Assembly: GCA_030248135.1 (NCBI GenBank)
Contig: JASANC010005169.1
Span: 1 to 34,218 of the forward strand
Origin: Theristus sp. LFF4_11
Taxonomy: Eukaryota; Nematoda; Chromadorea; Monhysterida; Xyalidae
Length of the DNA: 34,218 bases
Direction of reading: 5' to 3'
This document shows positions 1-9,075 of this stretch, in pieces; the first letter of the stretch is position 1; the number at the start of each line of letters is the position of its first letter. Below the pieces are notes generated by a model. It ran no database searches, was not told the origin of the DNA, and was given only the letters and a program-made list of their open reading frames with translations. The translations under genes and the position numbers were made by a program.

Positions 1-764
1 AATGGTAAATGGGAGCGAATCAGTTGACTACAGCTCTACACACAAATCTATAAATTAAAAATGCCTGTGAAAAACTCTGTTTGAAGTTCCGGATTTGAAA
101 CTCGAAAGAGAAATCATGGAAAATGTGTTCTGTACACACAGAAACTGTGTTTAAAACCAGAGGAAACTTTTCTGAAACGAAGCAGTTGAAGAAATTCAAC
201 TACAACGATCAGAAAAACTACCATGTTTTTGTTTCTTTCGAAACAAACCAATAGAAATGGAAGATTTGACCGTTTAGTCAAGTCTTAATTAATTACTGGT
301 AAATTTTCGAAGCAATAAAACTTGCTTCATTGTTCTAATAAGCTTTTATTAGCTAGCCAGAACAATCAGCCAGAAAATTACGACCAGTCCTATACTTCAC
401 ATGTTGAAGACATAAACTATTTCAAACGATATACCATAGATTGCTATAAAGAGCATGATCGTGCCGAGACCAAACCATGGTTTCAGGCAAACACCATACT
501 TGGACGGGTAATCCCGCCTTGATGACCCATAATTAGACGAATGTCTATGGACGAATGTCCACAATCCAAAAAGAGTGAGGAGTGGAAGGATTTTCATTCT
601 TCATTTCTTCACTTGCATGTCCGCATGCCACACACCTAGACCCCACCCATTTTCTTTGTTTATTTTTATTTTATTTCTTTCTTTTCTCTAATTTTTATTC
701 ATTTTAATTTATTTTTATTACATTTCACACAAATCCCACCTAAATTTCCACCCAAACTCCCAAA
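1..764. other. AT-rich flank without a supported gene
   Basis: No convincing coding unit. A minus-strand stretch at about 397-512 translates to a short hydrophobic segment (GLGTIMLFIAIYGISFEIV) and could be a lone exon or exon relic, but I find no partner exon or homology, so it is not called as a gene. From 600 to 764 the DNA is very T/C-rich with runs of TTTTATT. Confidence 0.5.
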
Positions 765-812
765 TTTCCATCAAGCCGGGCTTGCAAAACAGCCCGTCAG
801 CCTTGATGGAAA
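765..812. repeat. Compound hairpin 1 of leader cluster
   Basis: An 11-bp perfect outer stem (TTTCCATCAAG at 765-775 with CTTGATGGAAA at 802-812) encloses a 6-bp perfect inner stem (CGGGCT 777-782 with AGCCCG 791-796) and a loop TGCAAAAC. It is the first of four consecutive inverted repeats upstream of the 1882-codon ORF. As RNA it would be a stable stem-loop in a leader; as DNA it could be a cruciform. Function is not known. Confidence 0.8.
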
Positions 813-857
813 AATTCCCCACAAAAATTTTAAAACTCCCCCACAAAAACAAAAATT

Positions 858-890
858 GAAATTCCGGGCACCTCACCTTGCCGGAATTTC
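858..890. repeat. Hairpin 2 of leader cluster
   Basis: GAAATTCCGG (858-867) is repeated inverted as CCGGAATTTC (881-890). The stem extends by GCA/TG(C) around one bulged G, and the loop is about 8 nt (CCTCACCT). It lies 46 bp after the first hairpin. Confidence 0.8.
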
Positions 891-903
891 CCAAAATTCC
901 AAA

Positions 904-933
904 GACTTGTAAAATTTTCGAATTTTACAAGTC
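904..933. repeat. Hairpin 3 with TTCG tetraloop
   Basis: A perfect 13-bp stem (GACTTGTAAAATT 904-916, AATTTTACAAGTC 921-933) is closed by TTCG. UUCG is an exceptionally stable RNA tetraloop, so this looks selected for RNA folding, although only the DNA symmetry is seen directly. Confidence 0.85.
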
Positions 934-947
934 CCAAATTTCAACGA

Positions 948-961
948 CGACGACGTCGTCG
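948..961. repeat. 14-bp perfect palindrome CGACGACGTCGTCG
   Basis: Perfect 14-bp palindrome with no loop, 15 bp after hairpin 3. It is followed by a weaker CTGCCC/GGGCAG pairing at about 975-1005 and then an A-rich stretch from about 1030. It closes the cluster of leader inverted repeats. Confidence 0.75.
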
Positions 962-1305
962 CCCAAACTAGCAGACGCTGCCCTCTGTTCGGGGTGGGTG
1001 GGGCAGTGGGCTTCACACTGAACTTAATTCAAAAAAAAAAATTTTAGAAAAATATATAACAAATTACGCTCAAAATTAATCTAAATTTTAAATTTATTGT
1101 TTTATTTGTTTGTTTTGTTGTCTGTTTGTTGTTGTTTTGTTTTGCTGTGTTTTTCTTTATTTGTTTGTATGTGCTGTGCTTTAACCCTAGTATTTGTTTA
1201 ACTCGAAGCGAGCACGGGCCAGACGCTCTCTGTTTTAACTTGTTGTGTGTGCAAACCAAAGACCTTGTTTAGAGCACTTTCTTTTTATTCGGTCATAAAG
1301 AAAAA
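962..1305. other. Leader segment between hairpins and purine tract
   Basis: A short GC-rich part (962-1020) passes into an A/T-rich part with poly-A (1031-1041) and T/G-rich repeats of TTGTTTG type (1100-1170). I see no gene. The small palindrome CTCGAAGCGAG sits near 1202. The segment probably belongs to the untranslated leader of the large ORF, or to its promoter. Confidence 0.4.
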
Positions 1306-1845
1306 TAAGAAGAACGGGAGTGAGGACCGGGAAGGGGGAAATAGGGAGAGGGGAATGGGGGGAGGAAGTGGGCCCGGGGAGGGCCCGGGGGGAACGGGAA
1401 AATAGGATGGATTGGAGTGGAAAGGAGATGGGGGAGGGGGAAGTGAAAAACCGGAAAAGCGAATTGAGGATGGAGAAGGAAGGGGACGGGAGAAAAGAGG
1501 GGGGGCAGAGGGGGAAAGAACGAGGGAGGAGGAGAAGAGGAAGTGGAACGGGGGAAGAGGAATGAGGACTGGGGGGAACCTAGGGGGAGGAAGAGGAGAG
1601 GGAGAACCAGAGGACGACTTATTATGAGGAAGGGTGGGGAGCGAGGAATTTGGGAGGAAAAATAAAGAGTGGATGGAGGAGGAGAAAAATGGTACTGAGG
1701 AGGAGGAGTGGAATGGTTGCGGCCAGGAGAGAAGAACGGCGAATGCAGGAAGTTAACAAGATTTTGGGAAAGGAATTGAGTGGTGAACAGAAACCACTTG
1801 TGGAAAATGTGTGGGGGGGGAGCGTGGGAACTCCTGAGAGGAGAT
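1306..1845 (+). repeat. Long polypurine tract (G/A on + strand)
   Basis: For about 540 bp the plus strand is almost only G and A, in units such as GGAGG, GGGGA and GAAGAG, with few pyrimidines. It stops just before the large ORF. Such homopurine/homopyrimidine DNA can form triplex H-DNA and, through its G runs, quadruplexes. The minus strand reads as an open Pro/Ser/Phe-rich frame (1293-1886), which is a composition artefact and not a gene. Confidence 0.85.
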
Positions 1846-1894
1846 CTAACAGAGGCTCTATTGGCCACGCCAATGGACAGGACCATGGACGCCT

Positions 1895-4800
1895 ATGCGC
1901 CTGGATCTGCAAATTCCCAGAGAAAGCTTGTTCGCGCTTTCGCGCGTGACATCAGGATGGACAGAAGCGGATTACGCTCGTGATTACCCAGCAACAGCAG
2001 CACACCTGCTCGTATCCCACTACCAGCCTTATGGGGTGGATACATTCACGGTATTGTACGGCTTGACAGCTCCAAGCCATAAAGCAATAGCAGCAGCCGA
2101 GCCGCCGTCGGTGACACACCCGGCGCCTGGCTACGATGATCCAGTATGGCCGATGACACTCGGTGCGTTGACAGACTACTGTCCGCAGTCAGGTGTCGAT
2201 GTTCAGGCCCTGCGACAAGGACATGTGTCGCACGCTCCGCACCAGTCAAACCTGATCCCATATGCGGATCAGCAAGATCAAATGGTACAATGGATTTACA
2301 ACGTCTACAGAAACCAGAAACTAGGCCCGATGAGGGCCGGAAAGCAAGAATTGCAGGCCTCGCCTGAACAAGCGGGTATGACCGCCTTGCCGTTCGATCT
2401 GTCGGACGACTTGGTGGAAAATACCCATGTCGACCAAGTACCAGAACAAGTGGCACCAGCTACCACAGTGAATATCCATATGTACCTCAACGAGGTCATC
2501 AAAAGGGGAGCACCCTACAATACCAAGAACAGGAACGCACTGCCAAAACACCTTTTGGCAATGACGATATGGGACGAGTTGTGGCATGACCGCAACTCAT
2601 GCTATACCAGGCGTGAGGCGCTGCGTCGACACGTTCGCCTCATTGGCCGTCCAATCGGCCAAGCAACAGAAGTAGTATGGGTGGTAGATAACACCACCAC
2701 ACAACTCCAGGAATTGGTGGATTTCATTCACCAGCAGTCCAGTGTCATGAACGGACACATGGCACTGCACTACACCTATTTCGAGCCTGTCGAAGGCCAC
2801 ATGGAACCATTGAACCACAACGAAGTTCCCAGGTTTTACCCCGCCTCCGTGGCTGCGGGTATGAACTACGTCCAGGGAATCAAATATCCAGTACAGTTGT
2901 TCATCTGCGCAGGTGCGTATTGCTTTGCATTCGACCTGGCGCTGATGATGGACGCAGCCATGCTGCCAGAAAACATGGAAAAACGGATAGTTCTGATGAA
3001 CTTTCTCACAAACCAGAATTCGACATTCCATCACTGGGATGATCCGAGTGAGTTCCTCAAGGGACTCACCTATGCCTATTCAGCGGACCTCAAAGAGGAC
3101 CCGCTGCTCAAACCAGCAGATTACAATCTGCCCAATCACCTGGACAGTCGGCCGTTGCTCTCAGCAATCGGCTATTCAAACATGAAAGGCGTGCGAGCGT
3201 ATCGCCATAAACACTGGAGAGACGCCTATGTGCCGCCGACACCGGGTACGGTGTTGGCGATGTTCACCTGCAAGATGCACGATGTCGTGCACTACAACCG
3301 GTACGGTCGAGACCGTAATGAGATATACCAGGAAGGCTCATGGCTGATCAATTCCATCACCAACCGAAAGGTTGCCATATCATGGGATACAAGGCCAGGA
3401 TGGCACTACGCATTCCAGTTCAACTGGGTGGTGCTCATCTATGACGCCTTGTTCATGTCCATCGCTTGTTCGAATCAGTTCGCAACAAGCGGCACACAAA
3501 TGGTGCATCCACAGCATGTCCACCCGCGGTACGACACGTACCGCGCGGCTGTCGACGTCGGTCTGGCATATGTCAACCGAGTTGACGAAGGACCAGTAGA
3601 CCTTTGCAGTCTGCAGCCAATCACAGTACAGGACCCAACATTGGGTACCATCCGTTCAAACCCAGTACTGCGACTGTCGTTCGCACAAATCTATGGTGAA
3701 TACGACAAGGTCGTACGCTTCCTGAAGCAAAACCCAGACGTGGTGCTGACAAATACAGCACCATATATTCCACATCCAGAAAGGAGTGAACCTCCGCCAC
3801 CACAACCAGGACAACCACCACCACCAGTAACGTACCACCCTGTCGATGTTTGCGATCGACAGCTCATGATGCACCAGTATGTGTTGCAGCGTGAGTGCAA
3901 ACTGCGCCGCACGCTGACACTGCAGCTCGATGAGAGCCTGAAAACCATTGGTCATACGTCCTATGGCCACTTGTCAGCCATCGAAGCCCAGCTGCTGCGA
4001 TTCAAATTTCGCACGCTCCAATCAACAGTTGGCATTGCCATGACAAACGCGTCAAGCAACATGGCATACCAACTAGCAAATCTGGTACATTCGGAGCTTG
4101 GACGTAGAAACAAGCTCTGCTACATGCGCGAACCAAAACACCAGTGCAAACCACAGTGTGAACCGGCACCGCCGGATGAGTTCAACCTACAGCCGAACCC
4201 ACCAGCCAGCTACTTGGGCGTGCAAAACGACCCACAAACACCATGGTTCGACGCCAACTTTATTCGAGTTGGTGAACAATACAAGGATTTTCGCAAAAAT
4301 TCATTGCGACAGCAACCACAGATGATACGACACACCTTGGAACACAAGGTGGTCGAACACCAGATTGAAACTCCAGGAACTTGGGCGAAAACATTTCACA
4401 TTGGTGGAATTGAACGCCTGAATTGCATTGGAATTGTTCCAAACACAAACCCAGGAGAAAAACACAGATTCGTGGCATCGCCATGCATTGGAAACCAGCT
4501 GTTCAGCTGCACGGACAAGGACGTGTATCCGCTGAATAAAACACCAGACGAGGTCCGAGAGGACTGGAGAAAAATTCGGCTGGAACCGCCGATCCGTATG
4601 TCCCAGGACTTGGATGCGCTCATGGTTTTGTCAGAGCGCATCAACATCTCAACAGATGAAATTCTAGCAATTGACGTAAAGAAGTACGTCTTCACATATG
4701 AAGACATTCGAACACTGGTACTGGCGCTGCTCGTTCGAGCAGCCATGGAGAAAATTTTCCAGAAACTCTACAAGACCTCGCCGCTTCGCGTTGAGAAGCT

Positions 4801-7543
4801 GGCGGGAAAAATGGTGGAGATTTGCCATCAAGTGCAACACGCACAGATGGGACAAAGCCGTAGGCGAACGGTGTACAATTTCTTCAACCCGTTCGACATT
4901 CGAATGCTAGAAAGACGACCGGACAAAGAGTCTGTCCACCGGTCACTAAGCCCAGTACTGTGCAAATGCCTGCTTGACAAAGACGAATTTGTCAGCCAAG
5001 AAAAGCTAGAAATTGCTCGGGCGTGGTGGACAGTGGTCAACAACCACGTGAATCTGCCATTGAGCGCCGAGCTCATGAATGCAATTACCAGGAAGGATGC
5101 ACAGGGCAAACAGCAAATCGTCGACGAGATTTGCCATCGACTGGCCTCGCCAGTAGCACCAGCCAGAATGCCGCAACTGAGGTTGCAGAAAGAACGACAT
5201 GACAAGCTCCATGGAGAGCCACCAAAAACAGCAACAAAACCTCCAGAGGTTATCGATATAGAACAGGAGGACGATGACGACGATGCAGTCGCCGTCATCG
5301 ACAGACGCCCAAACCTCCCAAAAATACCAGCGCCAATGACGCTGCGCTTGCTGGCGCCACAGCCACCAGGCACATCAGCGTCAGGTCAACAACCAGTACC
5401 ACAATTCGCTGCGCCTGGCGCAGTGCAAAATATACCATTGCGTGCGAAAGCACTGCTACAAAAACAACAGCAAGAGCAGCAACAAGCGCTGCAACAAACT
5501 CAACAGAAGTTTGTGCCAACCACATTTCAGGTACCGCAGTACCAGAAAATCCAGAAAATCCCAGGAACAACCATTCCTGGTGTACCATTCGTGGCTGCAG
5601 CTGAACATGCAGTTGCAACAGAACAACTCCAGCAGTCGTGCTCCATGTCATCAGTGACAAAAGGAACACAACAACAACAGCAAAGCAATACTAGAGTTAC
5701 GGCGACAACGCAGCCGACGACTAGTGCGTCGACCGCCGATGATCGCCAACCACCACTGAAACGTGCACACCTTGCACCAACAGCCACAGCTGCCGAAGAG
5801 GCAGACAGATCAACAGTGAAACCCTCGTGCCCGTGGCCAGGTTATATGCACGCACATAACCTGACACAGGACGAGAAGACAATCACCAGTATCTTTTACG
5901 ACCATCTCAATTCCCAGTACCAACAAGTGGCTATTTTGCCACCAGCCATGAAAGACAACGCAAAAGCGTATGGCGACAATATCCAGATTAGCGACTCCGT
6001 CAGTGTGCGAAGTCGCACGGAAGTCAAGCTGGCGCAGAACTACATGCGTCCAAAATACCGCGCACTGCTGCGCCCGTACTACCTGGAAAATGCATCCACT
6101 AAAAAGTGGGTGAATACACAGAAAAACACAGAAAAAGCCAAGCAGAGCTATTATAACCAGAAAAAGCCGTCGGCGACAGACAAGTTTCTGCCGCTCGACG
6201 CAGCATCAGTGATGGCTGTACAAGATGTTGGCCGTCGCATGCTGGAAAATCCGCAGGGCTTCTTGCAAGAAGCAGAAGACCAGATGGCAGAACACGTGCC
6301 AAATACCATAGCATGGCTCGCACACTTCATGAGTGTGCGCACAAGACCAGGATTCAATGGCGACCCGCCAGATATTCGGAAAATCGGATCACAAACACCA
6401 ATGGTGAATATGCTCACCATCCAAACCTTGATGCTTGCTGAAAAGCAACGTGAAGAAAGCACAGGCGTGACACTGATGTCCGTCTTGCAACCGATTTTCC
6501 TGGAACCAATGGGCGGACCACAACAAAGGTGGAGCGCCGCAGAACAATATGAAATCCTAAAAGCCATGACCACCGAGGAATACCAGCAACCACCGCCGGA
6601 CATGCTGGCGGACCTGAAGAAACAGAATTTGCCAGCACTGGCAGACCTAACTACCATTCAAGCGGGCAGACCGCCAGACCAACCCGAGAGGCCGAAGCTC
6701 TCGACCACATTTTCCAAACAAATGGAAAAGCAAATCATGCAGCGACAAAGGTCGCTGGAAGGTGCGAAAACCATGGAAAAATTGCCGACAAGACAGTCGA
6801 GCAGTTCAACTACCAGCGCCGCAAGTAAAACTGCGACGGAAACCCGGTCGACTGGTGTTCAGTCAACCGAAGGTGATATCCAGAACAACAAGTCAGACGA
6901 CAAATCGGCTGACAAAACCACGGATGATAAGTCCAAAGAGGACAAAGATAAAGCACAGAAAGCAGGTCAGACTGAAAAGCCGACCGCTACAGACATGGAA
7001 ATTCAAACTACATCCCAGGCTTCGCATGAAAACACAGCAGCAAAAGATCAAGCTGCACGTGCGGAGATCGAATCACAGTGCAAAGTCTGTGGCCAGCCAG
7101 GTCACAGCCCAGAACTATGCCCATTGATTGGCTTCAGTAAAAAGCCGATACCACAACAACAGATTGGTATAGTGCCACCCGCACTGACAGCCACAACGCT
7201 AGCGTACGGCCAAGGAACAGCCCTAAGCGGCCAAGCGCTGGCGTTACAACTCCAGCAAATCGCCGAGCATCCGTCGACGTCGGGCGTCTACAAGCATCCG
7301 CCGCGGACGACGACGACTCCGAAGCAGCACGAACGGTTGGGCGCCGCTGCCACGCCGTCACCACGCCAGCCGCCGCGCACAACACTGCCGGGCCAGCGTG
7401 GCTTCCAGACGACACCAGCAGCGACCTACCGACCGCGCCAATACCAGTACGAGTACGACCCGAGCCAAGGACCGCCGCCGCCGCCGCCGCCGACTGGCAC
7501 GTCACGTCGACGCGCCAAGCCGCCATATACAAGGCGCAAGTGA
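1895..7543 (+). CDS. Giant gag-like protein with C-terminal CCHC zinc knuckle (1882 aa, intronless)
   Basis: One uninterrupted frame of 1882 codons. The start is the first in-frame ATG after an in-frame TAA at 1847-1849; an upstream spliced exon cannot be excluded. Residues 1-600 look globular. At about 255-395 a pattern resembles the fold of 3'-5' exonucleases of the RNase D/EXD type (VVWVVD at 260, MALHYTYFEP at 289, VQLFIC near 332, FHHWDDPSEF at 378), but the DxE of motif I is absent. Pro-rich segment at about 630-650, Asp run at about 1125-1130, Gln-rich coiled-coil-like stretch at about 1190-1210, charged Lys/Asp linker at about 1665-1700. A perfect CX2CX4HX4C zinc knuckle uses C1729, C1732, H1737, C1742. 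The tail is Pro/Arg-rich and ends in a basic run. No protease, RT, RNase H or integrase motif was seen. GC is visibly higher than in the flanks. Best reading: nucleic-acid-binding Gag of a non-autonomous retroelement, or a domesticated copy. No named family recognised. Confidence 0.7.
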   Translation: MRLDLQIPRESLFALSRVTSGWTEADYARDYPATAAHLLVSHYQPYGVDTFTVLYGLTAPSHKAIAAAEPPSVTHPAPGYDDPVWPMTLGALTDYCPQSGVDVQALRQGHVSHAPHQSNLIPYADQQDQMVQWIYNVYRNQKLGPMRAGKQELQASPEQAGMTALPFDLSDDLVENTHVDQVPEQVAPATTVNIHMYLNEVIKRGAPYNTKNRNALPKHLLAMTIWDELWHDRNSCYTRREALRRHVRLIGRPIGQATEVVWVVDNTTTQLQELVDFIHQQSSVMNGHMALHYTYFEPVEGHMEPLNHNEVPRFYPASVAAGMNYVQGIKYPVQLFICAGAYCFAFDLALMMDAAMLPENMEKRIVLMNFLTNQNSTFHHWDDPSEFLKGLTYAYSADLKEDPLLKPADYNLPNHLDSRPLLSAIGYSNMKGVRAYRHKHWRDAYVPPTPGTVLAMFTCKMHDVVHYNRYGRDRNEIYQEGSWLINSITNRKVAISWDTRPGWHYAFQFNWVVLIYDALFMSIACSNQFATSGTQMVHPQHVHPRYDTYRAAVDVGLAYVNRVDEGPVDLCSLQPITVQDPTLGTIRSNPVLRLSFAQIYGEYDKVVRFLKQNPDVVLTNTAPYIPHPERSEPPPPQPGQPPPPVTYHPVDVCDRQLMMHQYVLQRECKLRRTLTLQLDESLKTIGHTSYGHLSAIEAQLLRFKFRTLQSTVGIAMTNASSNMAYQLANLVHSELGRRNKLCYMREPKHQCKPQCEPAPPDEFNLQPNPPASYLGVQNDPQTPWFDANFIRVGEQYKDFRKNSLRQQPQMIRHTLEHKVVEHQIETPGTWAKTFHIGGIERLNCIGIVPNTNPGEKHRFVASPCIGNQLFSCTDKDVYPLNKTPDEVREDWRKIRLEPPIRMSQDLDALMVLSERINISTDEILAIDVKKYVFTYEDIRTLVLALLVRAAMEKIFQKLYKTSPLRVEKLAGKMVEICHQVQHAQMGQSRRRTVYNFFNPFDIRMLERRPDKESVHRSLSPVLCKCLLDKDEFVSQEKLEIARAWWTVVNNHVNLPLSAELMNAITRKDAQGKQQIVDEICHRLASPVAPARMPQLRLQKERHDKLHGEPPKTATKPPEVIDIEQEDDDDDAVAVIDRRPNLPKIPAPMTLRLLAPQPPGTSASGQQPVPQFAAPGAVQNIPLRAKALLQKQQQEQQQALQQTQQKFVPTTFQVPQYQKIQKIPGTTIPGVPFVAAAEHAVATEQLQQSCSMSSVTKGTQQQQQSNTRVTATTQPTTSASTADDRQPPLKRAHLAPTATAAEEADRSTVKPSCPWPGYMHAHNLTQDEKTITSIFYDHLNSQYQQVAILPPAMKDNAKAYGDNIQISDSVSVRSRTEVKLAQNYMRPKYRALLRPYYLENASTKKWVNTQKNTEKAKQSYYNQKKPSATDKFLPLDAASVMAVQDVGRRMLENPQGFLQEAEDQMAEHVPNTIAWLAHFMSVRTRPGFNGDPPDIRKIGSQTPMVNMLTIQTLMLAEKQREESTGVTLMSVLQPIFLEPMGGPQQRWSAAEQYEILKAMTTEEYQQPPPDMLADLKKQNLPALADLTTIQAGRPPDQPERPKLSTTFSKQMEKQIMQRQRSLEGAKTMEKLPTRQSSSSTTSAASKTATETRSTGVQSTEGDIQNNKSDDKSADKTTDDKSKEDKDKAQKAGQTEKPTATDMEIQTTSQASHENTAAKDQAARAEIESQCKVCGQPGHSPELCPLIGFSKKPIPQQQIGIVPPALTATTLAYGQGTALSGQALALQLQQIAEHPSTSGVYKHPPRTTTTPKQHERLGAAATPSPRQPPRTTLPGQRGFQTTPAATYRPRQYQYEYDPSQGPPPPPPPTGTSRRRAKPPYTRRK

Positions 7544-8572
7544 ATGTCGAAGACGGCGACGAACAATTCCCAGCTGTTTGAACGAATAATAACTTTATTA
7601 TTCGCCGGAAGCTCGAGCGCCGACCAACGATAACATTGGCCGCCGCACATTGCTAGAAGATCGCATCGACCGAGGCCGACTACTGAACATAACTTTGATG
7701 ATTGGCCGTCGACCGCGATCGATCACACACGAACAATGGCACGAGCGTCGACACGATGGTAGAGGCGAGGACCGGATCCGACGGTGATCTACAAAAACAA
7801 TAACGTTAGTTCTTGTCCTTTTTCCATCGTTGGTGTCTTCGTTTTGTGCCGTTGCGAGCTTCCATCTGTTCGGACAGTAGTAGGGTCGTGCTGCTTACCA
7901 CATTGATACTTCTGTGCTGCCGCCTTCAGTGCTGTCTCGCCGAATTCTAGTACCATGGTTGATCGGTGGTGAGCACGGTTCCCACCGATGGACCCCAACC
8001 CTAGTGTGATTTTTTTTTGTTGTTTTGTGTGTATCTGTATATATTGTACACCTACACCCGTGTGATACAGTGAAACATTCGAGTTTCATTGTTGTTGTGT
8101 GTGTGTTGTGGTAGCCCGGTGGGTTGTTGTTGGCCTACCGTGGCTTTTGTTTTGTCATTTGTTTTGTTTTTCACATTAACCAATCATTCGATTCCAATAG
8201 TTTACCACCATTAATTTTTGATAGTTTTAAAAACAATAGAAATTTACAAATTTTTATTGAAAAAAAATGATATATGATTATTGTGTTTTATTTTCACAAT
8301 TACCAGTTTTTCTTGTTTTTCACACCACCATGCATAGAACACCGTGAGAGGGCCTCACCCACGGGCCATTGTTTGTTGACCCGTGGCCCTAGTTTTTCTA
8401 TGCTTTTTACCAGTCTTTTCTACTAGTTTTCGTTTTTCATTTCAGTGATTGTCGTGATGCCATGCAACACAATAGTTTTGTTTTTCAATCATAGTAATTT
8501 TTATTCACCAGTATTGTAAAACCAAGTTTTTTTTCCACCACCATTTGGGTCTCGTGGAAGAGACCACATTTC
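7544..8572 (+). other. 3' untranslated segment of the large ORF
   Basis: No ORF of note; the first 250 bp stay GC-rich, then the sequence becomes T/G-rich. Inverted repeats include a perfect 10-bp stem 40 bp after the stop (separate entry), CCACGGG/CCCGTGG at about 8358-8386 and GGTCTC/GAGACC at 8548-8565 just before the polypurine tract. I read it as the 3' untranslated region of the element. Confidence 0.4.
7583..7604. repeat. Perfect 10-bp hairpin 40 bp after the stop codon
   Basis: CGAATAATAA (7583-7592) and TTATTATTCG (7595-7604) form a perfect stem with a 2-nt spacer. It is AU-only at the tip, so it is modest in stability. Its position right after the ORF suggests a role in 3' processing, but that is inference. 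Confidence 0.7.
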
Positions 8573-8586
8573 AGGGGGGGGGAAAG
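8573..8586 (+). promoter_or_regulatory. Polypurine tract (plus-strand primer-like)
   Basis: A run of one A, nine G and AAAG lies directly before a TTGTCAGG edge. In LTR retrotransposons and retroviruses the plus-strand primer is a polypurine tract immediately 5' of the 3' LTR, and many such LTRs begin TGT. The preceding GGTCTC/GAGACC hairpin and the upstream gag-like ORF fit this layout. Confidence 0.5.
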
Positions 8587-8587
8587 T

Positions 8588-8979
8588 TGTCAGGTCCACA
8601 CCTGGCACCGACTTCTTTCCTCAACTGGAATGTTAAACTATTTTGTTTATTTTGTCACACACCATCATTGTAACAGTTAAACGTCTCTTTTATCATTGGT
8701 TTACCATCTTTTTGTGCATTTAATGTTGTGTCCTTGCAACAGTTCTTTGTATTTCTGCATCCGACATCACAATAAACGAAGAAACCAACACCGATTGGAC
8801 TCGTCTTTTATGATTAGGAGCAAAGGTACCGTGTGGTCGTCCCACATCAAAGGCGACTACACGATCCGTCCAGGACTGCGCCTGACGTAGAGGCGCCTGG
8901 GCTACCTGGGCGACAACTCACTGCCTGCGCCGATAGCGACAGGTGTAAGCACTGCCGGCCTCGCTTAAATCTTCGAACC
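8588..8979 (+). repeat. Putative 3' LTR or LTR-like terminal region
   Basis: Begins TGTCAGGTCC right after the polypurine tract and contains CAGGT/ACCTG symmetry, an AATAAA signal (8771-8776) and two good hairpins: GTGTGGTCG/CGACTACAC (8831-8862, one G.T pair) and GCGCCT/AGGCGC (8878-8896). These resemble U3-R-U5 organisation with a structured R. The right end is not defined, and no 5' copy of this sequence exists in 1-1894, so the LTR identity rests on position and motifs only. Confidence 0.4.
8771..8776 (+). terminator. AATAAA polyadenylation signal
   Basis: The only well-placed AATAAA downstream of the 1882-codon ORF, within the LTR-like region. A transcript starting upstream of 1895 could end about 15-30 bp later. 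Confidence 0.4.
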
Positions 8980-9033
8980 GTAAGTAACCTGCAATAGTTT
9001 ATTTGTTTATTGTTTCTTTTATTATTATTTCAG
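8980..9033 (+). other. Candidate 54-bp intron
   Basis: CGAACC|gtaagt at 8980 and attattatttcag| ending at 9033 match consensus donor and acceptor very well, with a T-rich interior. This suggests a spliced transcript across the end of the LTR-like region into the small ORF at 9076. Confidence 0.45.
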
Positions 9034-9075
9034 TAAGACTAGAAGGAGGAAGCGAGTAGTGAGAGGCCATAACGC

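Noticed and set aside
397..597. Minus-strand hydrophobic frame near the left edge
   Set aside because: One membrane-like segment alone, with weak splice sites and no homology, is not enough to call a gene.
1293..1886. 197-codon minus-strand frame rich in Pro, Ser and Phe
   Set aside because: It is only the translation of the polypyrimidine strand of the purine tract. Open frames arise here because stop codons are rare in such sequence.
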